This document shows positions 11,801-24,425 of a stretch of DNA of 64,000 bases, piece after piece (within the stretch, counting starts at the first letter, position 1; each line of letters begins with the position of its first letter). A program made the position numbers and the translations under genes. Source of the stretch: Bradysia coprophila (Eukaryota; Arthropoda; Insecta; Diptera; Sciaridae); the NCBI RefSeq assembly GCF_014529535.1, contig NW_023503972.1, positions 6,262,001-6,326,000 on the forward strand, read 5' to 3'. Below the pieces are notes generated by a model. The model was not told the DNA's origin, ran no database searches, and saw nothing but the letters and a program-made list of their open reading frames with translations.

Positions 11801-12416
11801 AATGTCGAGGTAAATGTGCAAGGAATCCTATTTCAAAATAATTCTTTTTTAAATTATGTCACCGTAAAGTGTGTGTAGGACATTTCTAGTCCATAACATA
11901 TCGATTCTGAAGTACTTTCTTTAAAAAAAAATCGATTTACAGTTAGAGACAGTGAAATTTGAGCATAAATTTACTTCAGCTGTTTTTCAGCTGACTCACA
12001 CAAACAATCACAACGTTTGTACGTCTTTATCTGTTTTTTTTTTGTACAACAACGCGCGTGCGTATAGCAGCTTCAACCGAATAAACAAGTATCAACTGTT
12101 TTTATTGTATGTGCTAAAAAACAGCTGAAGCAAATTCATGCTGAAATTTCACTGCCTCCGGCTGTAGCACATCATTAACTGAGAATATCGTAATTTTGTA
12201 ATTATGGAAAATATGCCTTGGAGACTCACAGTTTCCTACATTTATTGTAGACTTACTTACCTTTATTCCATAGTAGTCGTCCACCACGGACTGATCCCTT
12301 CTTACTGATGGATAGTCAAATCGTTGATTGTTAATCGATTTAGTTTTTAAATCAGCTGCAAAAACCAGCGAAATTGAGAAAAAAATCGTAAAAACTTGAT
12401 AAACGTATGCTATCAT
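8821..12416 (-). CDS. Prolyl oligopeptidase (S9A), intact, predicted secreted
   Basis: Eleven exons: 12416-12261, 11587-11364, 11304-11034, 10975-10824, 10766-10598, 10405-10242, 10179-9694, 9637-9425, 9360-9093, 9004-8951 and 8886-8821. Every phase fits, giving 740 residues. The family cleaves small peptides after proline. The N-terminal S9 domain starts around VVDDYYGIKVADPYRYLEDP, and a beta-propeller follows to about residue 440. The catalytic triad is complete: Ser587 in GSSNGG, Asp676 in DHDDRVVPLHS and His715 in AGHGSG. Also present are LYGYGGFNI and NIRGGGEYG. Unlike the usual cytosolic enzyme of about 710 residues, it begins with a hydrophobic leader (MIAYVYQVFTIFFSISLVFA), which predicts secretion. 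The acceptor of the 10179 exon (GCAG) was chosen because it keeps phase and family spacing. The first intron (673 bp) contains a MITE. Confidence 0.93.
11950..12154. mobile_element. 205-bp MITE in intron 1 of the prolyl oligopeptidase gene
   Basis: The left end, cagtgaaatttgagcataaa, and the right end are inverted copies over about 40 bases (with a few mismatches), both running into cttcagctgttttt. The centre has no reading frame. No target duplication was seen. It explains much of the only long intron of this gene; the paralogous second copy has a short first intron without it. Confidence 0.7.
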
Positions 12417-14105
12417 AGCGAAGATTTATTTTTCTGTGTGATCATCGAGCGAATTGTTCTCTGCTACAATTTTATTCTAATACGATAAATGACACAGACC
12501 GAATGTTCGATAATAATTTATTCGCCTTTAATAAGGTCATGTCATGTGCCGTAAGTGATTGTTATATTTTTTTAAACGAGATGCGCCGTTTCTATATTTG
12601 TATGAATTAGTACGTACTTTTTAGTCAAAGAAGTTATCAGTGCAGGGTCTATTTTTGGGGAAACATTATCTCATATTTTCTTGAATTTTTACACATTTTT
12701 TCAGAACCTGTTAACGCGAACCTGCTCGTATGTTTCGGCCAATGTTCACTTCGATAATCGTATCTTGCAGTAGATAAATGACAACTCAAATAAACTTTTA
12801 AATATTTACAGTCTTGGAAATAAGAAAAATGTTTAAAATCAACTAAAAGGCGAAAACTATTTAGGACTAATATTTAAACTGGGCACCTTGCAGGTGGATC
12901 AGGTCACTTGACTGACGAATTTTTCAGAAGAATTAATTGATTTCACTCCTAGTTTTAGTACAATTTACGATAAATGCCCGAACATCCCGTTCTGCGTTAT
13001 TAACGTCTGTAAAAAGCAACAATTGAATTGAAGTTTAGTAGATCTAAAATCGGCAACAAGTGGCAGGAAATACATAAATCCACAATTTCGACATTTTTCG
13101 TAAAACGAGAGTAATCAAAATATGCCTATTTTTTTGGTTTTGCGGTATCAGTGATTCCTGTCTGTGTTAGTGTCATTATTAATGAAGAGCTACGCCGAAA
13201 ATCTTCGCCTAATTCAAATTTAGTTACACCCTTTAATTTCCGAGATGTGTGTTCCACATTACCAACCCGACCTTTTAAAAGGTTGTTCTCAAGCAGTTTT
13301 ATTTGTTCCAGATCGTTTTCTATGGTCAGTCATCTCAATCACTCTCTCGTGTGAAATGGGAGACATGTAAAAGGAGTATGTAGAAGGAATAGGCCGGATG
13401 GAACAAAGAAATTCCATCAAAAAGTAAAAGCTTTTTTAGATTAGAGCCTTGATTCGCACGTCGAAATCGGTTAAGATTTGACCCAAAAATTTTTTTTTTG
13501 TTAACTCCTATATTCTACGTTCATGTTTAATAAGGGATGTGACACCCCTCTAACTAAAGGGGTTGTCGTAAAGCTCCTCAAAAGTGTAGCACTAATTTAT
13601 TTCACTCTGTTAGTCAGTTGTTCCCGGATCCCACCAACTCCTAAGCATTTCTATAGAGATTTTCGAAATTAGGAATAAGGTCAACGACGTCATCTCGTTG
13701 TTTCGGATCTATATATGGGTAATCACCAATCCATAAAATCCCCATAAAACGCTTATAATGTGAATGCATCTTCTCTTGATGAAAATAATGAAAATTATAG
13801 TGAGGTATGAGGTCACCTCATTGAGGTGTTGGATTTTTAGAGTTTCATCAGTGTTTCTAATATGAGGTGGGTGTATCAACAACGGTGGTCCATAGAATTG
13901 GGAAGGGGATTTATCCGACATTTCTAAACTTCTATCATGTTTCTCGAAGAATTTGGGTTATTTTCGACATAACCAACTCTATCCCATGATGGTTCCTATG
14001 TTTTGGGATTCGAGGTGATAATTCTACCATTTCACAACTTCCATCAGGTTTTTCTATGAATTTGGCTTATTTTTGACACAACCAACCTACTTCCATGATG
14101 TTTCC
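12417..14105. other. Intergenic, no gene seen
   Basis: This 1.7 kb lies upstream of the intact prolyl oligopeptidase gene. I see no coding frame, RNA gene or clear repeat. A promoter for the minus-strand gene should lie near 12417-12600, but no TATA box stands out. Confidence 0.4.
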
Positions 14106-14341
14106 GAATTCGGGAACAATTGCAACATTGAATCCTCCATAGCCGTACACAAGTGTGCTGGCACTGCGATTACGTATGAGATTTTGTTTGTGAATGATAA
14201 ACATAGGAATGAGAGTTCCATAGTAGCTCGGATAGAAGACTAGCTTCGCGACGAAATTAGAGGCATCGAAGCCTGCAATTGTAATTTTCCTAATCACTTC
14301 CGGGTTTGTACGGTGTGTGGGTCGGATCTATGCGATAGATT
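14106..14341 (-). pseudogene. Isolated fragment of prolyl oligopeptidase exon 7
   Basis: The minus strand encodes about 70 residues matching exon 7 of the intact gene: ITIAGFDASNFVAKLVFYP, then a short segment ending in FIIHKQNLIRNRSAS and LVYGYGGFNVAIVPEFG. Homology starts abruptly at gaattcggg (14106) and stops near 14341. No neighbouring exon is present, and a 1-base insertion (ccgggtttg instead of ccggtttg) shifts the frame. It lies between the two larger copies, so it records a third duplication or a broken conversion tract. Confidence 0.85.
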
Positions 14342-14728
14342 AAGCCACTATGAGTATTCACATCACAAATTTAAAATATTTCGCCTGGCCCAATTCAAAA
14401 TAGTTTAACTTGCCCAGTGGGTACCTCCATACCTCCATGCATTTTTTTTAAAACTAAACATAGTGTTGTCGTAACTGTTTTCTGTGATTAGAGTCTTTTT
14501 TCGACTTTAAGCCATTGTCACAACATAGTGACATAGTTTGCTCCCTCACAAATCTCCTTGAGGGCAACGTTCGAAAAGACAATTCTTTTGTTGAGCGTTC
14601 AAACTCACACGAAGTTTTATTTTCCAATCTATTGAATTTTGAAATTCACGAAAGCTACACATGACCTATAGTAGTAAGTCCATCATCCTCCATATTGATG
14701 TTACTTTGAGAGTCCCTTGATGTGAATG
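14342..14728. other. Intergenic, no gene seen
   Basis: A short spacer between the exon-7 fragment and the 3' end of the second prolyl oligopeptidase copy. Nothing was recognised. Confidence 0.4.
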
Positions 14729-17700
14729 TTATGGATTAAACGTGAACCCAGCAGATTCAACCAAGAAGGTGTAAATTTCAGCCTCCTCATCGGTCTAAAT
14801 ATATATAGAGAATCGACGTGAGGAAGATAAACAAAATTGGATCGTTCAGTTAATAAAGTTACCGTGCCACTTCCATGCCCAGCACTGATTTGAATTTTTA
14901 TCATCAACGGATTCGTCTGTAAAATTAAGGAAACGTCACAGTCAATCCATCTCAGGACAAAGCAGGCCCTAAAACCGTCGATTGTGCACAAATCAACCTA
15001 CTTGTCGCTCCTCTCTACCGATTTTGTATTGCAGTTCGGCAATTAATTTGTATGAATGGAGTGGGACGACACGGTCGTCATGATCGCCGGTAGTAAGAAG
15101 CACCGATGGATATTGTACATTCTTGTCGATCGGCATGCGTACATTGTGTAACGGAGAAAGGCGATACAAATTCTCGAAAACGGTTTTGTTTCCATCACGA
15201 GAACAACCGTATTCTTGACACCAAGCGTATCCTATGGTGAATTTCTGGTAGCGCAGCAAATCATGAACTCTGATGATGAAATTTTTGGAATTTTTCACTC
15301 AATTTTGATATGGAGTTTTGCGATAAATCATACCCGAACTGCGCCACAGCAGCACCATATAATTCGGGGCGTTGATTAATACAAGCCATTTGATGAACCA
15401 ATAATTGCAATTTTCGATGCGATCGTGTAATTTTCGGCTATGAGATACTCGGCTGCTGCATGGAAATCATTGAAAACCGTTTGTTTGTTGAGTAATTGCC
15501 CAGCTTTGTGCCATTGGGTACCGTACTCCCTACGGAATGTAAAAAATTCATCAGCCGTCAATGGAGAAATAATTCCTTTCCTCACCCTCCTCCCCTAATA
15601 TTGGGAACAGCATACACTCCATTAAAATTTTGCAGAAAAACTATTCGGCTTGGACTGAATTCGGGAACAATATCGATGTTGAATCCTCCATAGCCATACA
15701 AAAGAGTGCTGGCACTGCCATTACGTACGAGATTTTGTTTGTGAATCATAAACATCGAAATGAGGGTTCCATCGTAGCTCGGATAGAAGACTTGCTTCGC
15801 GACGAACTTAGAAGGCATCGAAGCCGGCAATTTTGGTTTCCCTAAACACTTCCGGTTTGTACAGTGTGTGCTTCAGATCTATGCGATAGATTATTCCTGG
15901 AATGAGGAACGAGACAACTCGATAGAACAGTTCGTTGTGCGATTTCGTTCCCCACATCGAATCCACGTAACCGCACGGTATGTCGATTTATTGAATAAGA
16001 CTACCATCGATCAATGAACGTACTTCCAGTCTGCTACAGACATTCACCAGATGTTCCAGGACAATCTTGTCGCTGCCCAAGTAAATTACTTTAGTTTGTG
16101 GAATCGTAAATCGGGTTTCAGTCGTTCAAGTTACTTGTCAATGATGATTGCAAATTTCAGGGATTTATTTTCATGTTCAGGTACTAATGTGGTCCAATTT
16201 GTGGGATCTGGATTGTTTAGATCAACGGCTATGATTCGATAATTCGGAGCCCCATTGTTCGTTTTTAGATAGATCGTACTACCCTTGGAGTCAATGAACT
16301 AAAATTTTGAAAGCGTGAAAGTGGAAGAAATAGTTAAGCAATCAGACAAGTAGATGTAATGGGAATGGTAGGCGATATGAAGTAGGGATGGATCGATTTA
16401 AATATTTTGATTTTGATTCAAAAATCACTTAGTGTTTACCGTTAGAGCCCCCTGATCATTTTGAAGAAGAACTTTTCCTTTGAAATTTTATGTTTTAAGG
16501 ATACCGAGCAAGGTCCGAGCAATTTTTGAGAAGATAGTGTAAGGGATAGGGATATCCTTTTTTCATGATGAACAGTTGCATAGAGAGACGAGAATTGTTA
16601 ATTAGTTTCAGACGAGCCGTAGCTGAAGAAAGATTTAAGTAAATTGAGTTCATTTGCGTTGAAAAGTCGGATGTTTCATTTAGCTACGGCGTAACCTGAT
16701 TCTACATTTGTAGTGACCATTTTCCAATAGGTACATACAATGAGATCAGTCACAAATTGTCGGGAAAGGACCAAACTTACTGAGTATTCGTAATCGAAAC
16801 GATCGACTATTGCAGTAAAATTAAGTTTTGTCGTTAGTCTGCCAGTGCGTTGCAGTTCATCCAATGAAGCGAAATAGACCATAGAGTTATCATCCTTTCC
16901 AGGGAATATTATGAGATGTTTGCCATCATCCGTAACGTAGAAAGTGCTACTATGGGAATTTGCAATGAGAAATAGTCAGGTCGCAGAAATTTGTTTTTTA
17001 AATTACAGCAGCAGCTCGGCATCATCCAATTCCAGCAGATGCACATCCTCCTCTTGACGCGTACCTACACGATGATAATAAAGTTTTTGGTTTCCGTACT
17101 GGTACGTTTCTGTGCCAGTGATGATCTCGTAGAATTAGTCTCCCATTTCGGATAACACTGAAAGTAACAATCACTGTAGAGTCCAAAGAGACATCGTATC
17201 ATTCGGTGCTTACCGCGTAAAAGATGCCCAGTCCGTCTTTGCTCCAAACAATTACTGAAAACTTTATGTCGTGAAGGACATCGGGATACTCCATTCCGCT
17301 GGATGTATTACGAAAGCGAACTGACATCCAATCGGAACCGTTGCTACTAAGTCCCAATGCAACCAGTTGTCCATATTCGGAAAACGTTATGTCGCTCAAA
17401 TGCAAAGTCCCGTCTGTCGACAAAGTGTTGGGATCGAAAAAGACGCGTGGTTCATCGTTCAGCGAATTTTGCACGTAGAAGACGCTATTCATAGAGAGAA
17501 ATTAGCACATGGAAGAAGCAACAATAATCGAAAACAATTTTACTCTTGGTTCTGCAGACCATTATTCATCGTGAAATAATATCGGTGTCCATATCGCTTG
17601 GGGACACCGTATCTGGGATAGTTGAAGACTTCGGTCAGTTTCTTTTCGATTTGCTCTTTAATCGAATTTCGATTCAGGTATCCGTCGGTCAAATTGTTTT

Positions 17701-17995
17701 GGTCTTTGATCAGATTTTTTACTTCTTCAGATGTGGGATCCTCCAGATATCTGTACGGATCAGCCACCTAAACAGAAATTTTTTGTCGATTTGAATGAAT
17801 GAGAAACGAAATGTCAGAGATAGACTTCGAAGTCAGCCACACCTTTATTCCATAATAGTCGTCCACAATGGACTCATCCCTTTTTAGTTGTGGATATTCA
17901 AACCTATGATTGCTAACCGATTTAGTTTCCAAATCAGCTCCAACAATATTCGCTATTAAGACAAAAATCGGAAAAACTTTACAAACGTATGCCAT
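14729..17995 (-). pseudogene. Prolyl oligopeptidase copy 2, inactivated
   Basis: All eleven exon positions are kept: 17995-17843, 17767-17544, 17484-17214, 17157-17007, 16949-16781, 16298-16135, 16072-15586, 15529-15334, 15269-15002, 14916-14863 and 14794-14729. Four lesions separate it from the intact copy. There is a 1-base deletion in exon 4 (gtgccagtg against gtgccaagtg, near 17115). There is a G-to-T nonsense change in exon 7 (CAA GAA became CAA TAA, near 15988). There is a 1-base insertion in exon 7 (agaaggc against agaggc, near 15811). There is a 17-base deletion in exon 8 just after the nucleophile Ser (GSSNGG lost, near 15387). The signal peptide, splice sites and stop codon persist, so decay is recent. 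Transcription is possible, but a working peptidase is not. Confidence 0.92.
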
Positions 17996-19520
17996 CGCAA
18001 GGAATGAGCCAAATGAATGCTGCACCTCATACATTTTGGAAGTTCGTTTGTCTTCAAAGGTTTTGTTCTATTACAAGATTAGTAAGGACAAAAAGTTGGA
18101 AAGTCCTGTCTTCAGGTGAATTTTATTGGTCCCATGCGAAGGATTCTAATGTAGTCGAAAGAAGTGTTTACGATTATAAATACACGCACAACATCTCTCT
18201 ATCTCTCTCTGCTCGGCCGTGGATAAGGGGTAACAATTTCCACATCTATTTCATTACTGCGAAAACTCTTTTGAAATCGTAAGTCCTACAATGAGTTACG
18301 CTTGCGCTGCACTCGAATTCATTCGAAATTTGGGATCCGAGTGTTATTGCGAATTTGCATTACTTTCAGTGATTTATATTATGATTTATCACATCAGCGT
18401 CCGGTAAGTTGTGTTTGCCGTGTATAATACTACTTCAGTAGCAAACGCATACAGTCACCGTTCTTACTGTGATTGCAAATACTTAAATACTTGAATATGT
18501 GCATATATCCTATTGGCGAAGTTATTTCACTCGTTAACTTCGCCTCCACTCGCTTCACAAACTTAAACACTCACATTGAAACTCGCGCAATTATGACTCA
18601 CTTAATTGACCAAGTATGTACTACTGGTAGTCTAGTCTAGGAGCAGTAACACAAATAATGCTTGGAATTAATTTTTTGACTGAATTGATCATCTTTAATA
18701 CTTTTCAATTTCAATTTTTTAATTATAAAGAGCATTAAACTTTAATAGCAGAATTTATTAAAACTAAAAACAAAACAAAAGAAATCCATTGACGGCTGTT
18801 CTTGGAACTATAATACACAGAAAAAATTATAAAATTTAAATGCTAAAAGTAGACTAGAGAAGTGGTATTAATGGTGGTTGCATCTTATGTTACAAATACA
18901 ATTCAATGTTTGGTGACTAAATTAAAATATAAAAAAAATAGAAAAAATAAAACTTCAAATTTAAATATTGTCATAAACGCATCATTTTGTGTTTAAAATA
19001 AAATAAAATTGGGATACAGGATGGGGACAGTTGAAACGATAAACAAAATGTTTAAAAAACACAAAATGACTGTGTTATGGGGATCGATTGGGAGCTGAAA
19101 ACAAGTATCGTAGACAACAAATAAGATGCAAAATGTGTTTTTTATGAATTTTCACCTCAATCGGATGTTTGTCAAAAATGTTCAACACACACTGTAATGT
19201 TAAGCTCGAAATTGAACTGCATGGTAAAGTCTGACATATCACAGCTTTCAAATGGCACCACACGCAATACATTTCTTTCGAAAAACGAACATTTTTGTTG
19301 AATGAAAATTTATTTAAAAAAAAAAACAAATTTTGTGTGAGGAAGCATCTTACTTGATTTCAGGGAGTCTTGAACTCCCAATAGATCCCCATAACCCACC
19401 CCATGCTCAGTTTTGGGGTACATTTTCTTTGTTGAGGACAGGTGTGTTAACTCAGTGGCGAAAAATGAAACATTCGATGACTTAATCAAGAAAAACGTTG
19501 TATACAACTCAGTGCTTTCG
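17996..19520. other. Intergenic, no gene seen
   Basis: Upstream of the second prolyl oligopeptidase copy. AT-rich, with a short ctctatct tract near 18195-18211. No coding frame or RNA gene is supported. Confidence 0.4.
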
Positions 19521-19528
19521 ACACATAA

Positions 19529-19688
19529 CAGTGCCTATATTCGCGAAAATATTTTCACGAATTTTCTCAAATTTTCACGATTTTCTCAAATTTTCGTGAA
19601 TTTTCGCAAAAAGTTTTTTGTAAAAATTTTAGAAAATCGCGAAAATTTGAGAAAATTCGTGAAAATATTTTCGCGAATATAGGCACTG
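19529..19688. mobile_element. 160-bp palindromic hAT-like MITE
   Basis: The ends are cagtgcctatattcgcgaaa and its exact inverse. The octamer acacataa flanks it on both sides (19521-19528 and 19689-19696). The interior is built from repeated variants of gaaaatttgagaaaattc. The CAG...CTG ends with an 8-bp duplication fit hAT-type elements. Its terminal sequence is related to that of the MITE at 27066-27236. Confidence 0.9.
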
Positions 19689-19696
19689 ACACATAA

Positions 19697-21063
19697 TGTG
19701 TACTGTCACACTTGCACTGCAGCTTTGAATGACAATTTGAACATTTAGTCCAAAAAACACTTATCACTCGGTGGCATTAACAGCTACTCCATAAGCATGT
19801 AGGTGTATAGAATGCATGCTGATGCGAATGTTTGCAATTTTATTTTCTTTAAGCAAACAGTGTTCCTAGTGGTGCTGACACTGACCGATAGTATAGTCCG
19901 AAAGAAGAACTCTGACTGAGCTTTTTTTTTTCATGCAAAAGCTCTCCCAGACAGTCTTTTTAGGACAAGTGACAAAACTTTTCACTGCGGCTACTGTCCG
20001 ACTACCTGTACATGTTCGTGGTAAGTAGGATTTGAATGTAAAAGTAGAGTTTGTGATCGTTTTCGATTCACTAGCTGGACTCCTGACTCTCATTTTGTTT
20101 TAAATGTAAGTCAGCAACTTTAGTAGTTCGAAACTCTGTACACGTTTTTCATTTTTGAATTATTAGTCTCAGTCAACGTCATCAGAAAATGCAAAAACTG
20201 ATGCAGTTCATGGAATGGTTTCCAATCTATCTTTGTTGTTGGATGTTGGTTGTTTCGAAACAAACCATTTTTGAAATCGTGCAAACGCATTGAACAAAAA
20301 CATTTCAAAACTGGCATGACTATACCAGAAATAGCTCGAGAGCGTAGTCACTTCGCCAACACTTCACAAGAGTGACCTTTTCCCTCGGAATGAATTTTCT
20401 AAATGCAATCAATATTTGAACGAGTCCTATTGTGCTAGAAAAAACTTCGTTGATTTACCAATGGGTGTTGGTGGACTTATGTAAAATCTAAAATGAAAAA
20501 CGCGACAAGGCCTCGAATTTGATATTTTCCGTTAGATTTTGAAAAAAGAGCAACGCAAGGCCGCCCTTAACAAATTGAATAAATTGATTCGACCGTGTGT
20601 ATAACAGTTTCGCATAAGGCTTTGGTTCGAAACAAATGCCATCACTTACGGCTCGGATCGGATTGACCTGTTTCTATTTCAGGTTTATCCGAACCGCATT
20701 TCAGCCAGAGCCTGAACTAACATTTTAGTTTCAACACGAAGTTGAACTGGTCCATTTCGCTTTCAGCCCGAACCGCAGGTTTCAGGTTTGTCCCGAACCT
20801 GAAATTTTCAGATTTGATCATGTCAAGTTGAGACCGCAATCGAAACCTAAAGGTGTTAGAACAAACGTTTTTCTACTGAGGCGATGTAACGACATTGGAT
20901 ACATAAGATCAACGAGAAAAATGAGACCCAGAATTTGATTTCAGTTCAATGTGGTCCAGTTAAGCAAATAGTTTTGAGTTAGCTTATCGGTGAAACGGAT
21001 AAGGAAGTTGAATCAAATCAAAGGCGTGAGTTTCAAGAATGATGATGAAAAATGCCATACCTG
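19697..21063. other. Intergenic, no gene seen
   Basis: No supported gene. Around 20640-20810 the words aacctg, gaaccg and their inverses recur, a low-complexity palindromic patch. A weaker patch of the same kind lies at 23390-23590. Confidence 0.35.
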
Positions 21064-21300
21064 ACCGCTTGCATAGTGAATCAGCCAAATCACACAATCG
21101 ATTCTCCGGTCGTTACTTTAATAAATTAATCCGAGCTCTCGTACAACTTTTCTGCTTGTTCATTCACACACACGCACTCAGTTACAGACATACAAAGACA
21201 CGCTACCACACCACCCAGAACGACTATGTCACAATTGTTGTGGCGCTTTCCTAAATAAATCACAAAATCTTGTAAGCAAAAGGCAAAAAGATTTCTAAAA
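21064..21300. repeat. Dispersed 240-bp repeat, copy 2
   Basis: Direct copy of 2272-2511. It begins 25 bases past the stop codon of the polyamine oxidase gene, so it forms the start of that gene's 3' UTR or an insertion into it. Confidence 0.75.
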
Positions 21301-21324
21301 AAAACCGAAAAAAACTAAAAACTT

Positions 21325-23988
21325 CTAGTCCAACGATATCCCTTGAATCCAAGAACTCAAATCACTTTCGTCCGATTCCATTACAATTTCCTGTGGCGAA
21401 TCAGGCGTTAGTAGAATTTGTGCAGCAGCACGACCACTCAGATAGGCCCCATGAACGGTCGAATAGAAATTGGTGTGCGTATGTTCACCGGCAAAGAGCA
21501 CTGACGGTTTCGATTGCAATGGTGATGAGTACAGAGGCTGGGCAATGTTTTCGATGTCTTCTTGACTCGCACCAACCGCCATAGCTGTGTACGATCCGCG
21601 GCAGTATTGCTGTTTGTGCCAACTTGTACTGAATTGGTAGAAATTAATGGAGTGAAAGGAAATGCTTCTGCAGCTGTGACAATCTTTCAAACTTACCAAA
21701 CGCACCGCTTCGGTTTAGGTACGTATGGGTCTTTGAGGAATTTCCTCAGTATCCCAGTGCACACATCGGCAACAGCCTCATGAGATAGCGTTTCCATGTA
21801 TTCAGCCTCCAGTCCCGATACCCAAGCCAACAGCAACGTTTCGCTCAACTTTGAAAACGAATAGATTTTCTTGAACCAATTTTTCTCGATGTTCTCCACC
21901 TTGTCGTCAGATTCTTGGTCCCACAGCAGCATCACTTCGCTAATGTCAGCATTCAGAAACGGTCGGTCATATTCGAGAAATATCTTGTCAACCGTTCCGA
22001 ACAGCAACCGATCGATTGACTCCAGTTTGTATTGTGGCAATTCGGGATCGAACAACAATTTTCCATTCTCCTTCAACACACCCAGCGGTATCGAACAAAT
22101 GACATGATCCGCATGATAAACGTTACCATCGGTTGTGACCACTTTCACCATTGCATCCTGACCGCCTACCGGTACTTCGGTAACCGTTTTATCGGAATCA
22201 TCCGAATCACCTTCGTTGTCTTCGTCAACCGTTTCCAGTCCACTGCATGTCTTTTTCCGCTTCCAATGTATCGTTTTGACTGGCTGCGCTTTTATAATCG
22301 ATTCCTTCGGTATTTGTTGACATATCGGACCTAATATCGAACTGTAACCGCTCGGCAGAACGATATTTCCGCCTTGCAGCTCTGTGTAACTACCCAATTC
22401 CAGTAGATCGATTTCGTTCATATTATGGCATCCCGAAATGCAAGTCTCACGCTTCAACAGACAGTTGAATATCAATTTTTTGATGTGTTTCTCCTTGGGA
22501 TCGGTCTCGTTATCCAAATACATTTCCGATTCCAGGTTTATGTGTTCGCCCACACTGTCGATTCCGGGCGGCGGAATGAACTGACAGAGGAAATATTCTT
22601 CGCATCGTCGCAGGAAACAAACGTAGGCTGTTGGGAGCAACAGTTTGGTGTTAGAAAAACGAAAAATGTTGAAGTGGAACAACAGAACGACCGACAAACC
22701 TTCGTAAATGTCTTGTAGTATGGGAAAGGGAATTTGTTTGCCTTCTTCTGTTAAGCAACAGATCTTATGCGGCTTTGGTATATTTATGATGTTGATCAGT
22801 CCATGTGCTGTTGCTATCTCAAACTGTCGACAAATGAGTTTTCATGTAACGCTCTGCATGTGTCGATGTTTAAACAATCACTTACCATTGGATTTCCTAG
22901 AACTCCATGTATCCAATTAGCACCCAGTTCCACCTGCAACAATAATTTCAGTTCAGTGGTTACAAGCTACCATCAGTTAGTAACTAAAATAATAAACGAC
23001 GAGGACGACGGTCATTATAGTCGTTTTGTTTCAAATGCATTTCACACCGTCAACGGACTTTTCGCCTAACTGACTGAAAGACATTACCAACGAACCAATT
23101 ACCAATTACATGAAACACAAAGAGACGTTATCGGTACTAAATCGAAGGCCGTAACCAAATAAACGGTTCAATCAGATGTCATTATTGTGGACAACAACCT
23201 GATGAAACGAATTATTTGCGTTGCGGTTGAGTTTCGAACCCACAACTGGTAATTCAATAATTCAATGTGAAGTCTCGCTTACACACTGCGCTATTGAGTT
23301 GTTAGTGTAGGTTAGTGCGAGCAAACGTTTTCGAAGCTCTGTCACAGCTACAAGCCACTGTGAGTTTCTGCTACAGTATTGATGAGCAAGTTGAGGTTTT
23401 TTGAAAACCCGTGCGAACCCGACCTGACTTGTTAGGTTTTTCTGAAACCCAACTATCTGAAGCCCGACATTCGAAACCAGTCCAAAACCGGTCCACCCAG
23501 AAAATTGTTTTTTGAAAACCGACCGAGAGTCAACTCAAATGACTCACAATCCGCACGGCCAAAACCTGATGGGTCGGATTGCGGGTTGCCCAATCTATAT
23601 ACAGTATACTTGAACGTCGTGAACCATGAATATTGTTTCACAACAAATCCAGCCGTCACTTACATAATTAACAACCACACAACCATACAAAACAAACCGA
23701 CGACAATATTTTAACACAAAAAAACAAACAACCAAACTCACCCTCTGCTGTCCCATTTCTATTGATATTATTCGTCCTCCTATTCGATTTCTGGCTTCAA
23801 GGATTTTAAAGTCAGTCAAACCATTTTTAGCCAGATGTGAGGCAGCAGATAGTCCTTGTTGGAAACGAATGGCATTCGCATAAAACGAGTAATAAAGAAA
23901 TGGAAACAAAAAATGTACCTGCCATTCCGGCACCAATAATGAGCACCTTACATTTTTCTGTTTTCGTTTTTGTTGCCGTTTCGCTCAT
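21325..23988 (-). CDS. FAD-dependent polyamine oxidase (spermine/acetylspermine oxidase type)
   Basis: Six exons, minus strand: 23988-23919, 23854-23742, 22933-22886, 22823-22700, 22627-21697 and 21628-21325. Phases agree, giving 529 residues. The family oxidises spermine or N1-acetylated polyamines to smaller polyamines, an aminoaldehyde and H2O2. The FAD-binding Rossmann motif is KVLIIGAGMAGLSAA, at about residues 14-28 across the first intron. The EARNRIGGR dinucleotide motif comes next, then VELGANWIHG, the family signature. The C-terminal FAD contact VLFAGEHTHTNFYSTVHGA is present. A long acidic insert (DEDNEGDSDDSD) sits in the substrate domain. The start is MSETATK; there is no in-frame ATG just upstream. 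I do not see a peroxisomal targeting tail, so spermine oxidase and acetylpolyamine oxidase cannot be told apart. Confidence 0.9.
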
Positions 23989-24201
23989 TTCACTATCACG
24001 AAAAATCACAATTTTGATTGAAAATTGAATTTTTCAATCTTTTCCTTTGGAAAATATTACACAAAAATAAACACCACACAAAATGCCATCTGTCAGAACT
24101 GTCATTTTTGACAGTCATATGTGTGCGCAGTGTGTTTGTGTGTTTGAAATTGTAGCAGATCGGAGATAATTCGAAAATACTGTTAAGTACAGTTTCCACT
24201 T

Positions 24202-24425
24202 AACAAAAAGTACTCCGTCAAGTAAAAATAGAGCAAAAATTGAAAATAAAAACAATTTTGTTACTCATTTTTTTGGTAAGGGGAAATCAAGCATTATGGT
24301 GTCATGTGTTTTCATTCCGTCTTTCCTCCGTGTACGTGACAGTTGGCATTCCAAACAATATGCTCTATTGTATGAAATGCCAACTGTCATGAACACGGAT
24401 GACTGTGAATTCAGACTTATATAAT
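24202..24425. repeat. Two adjoining MITE-like palindromes, copy 1
   Basis: 24206-24288 (aaaaagtactccgt ... ttggtaag) recurs at 47517-47628. 24287-24425, with internal inverted arms tgacagttggcatt / aatgccaactgtca, recurs at 46997-47135. Both therefore are dispersed elements. They lie in the upstream flank of the polyamine oxidase gene. Confidence 0.6.

Noticed and set aside
14729-17995. Second functional prolyl oligopeptidase gene
   Set aside because: One nonsense codon and three frameshifting indels relative to the intact copy, one of them deleting part of the catalytic GSSNGG motif.
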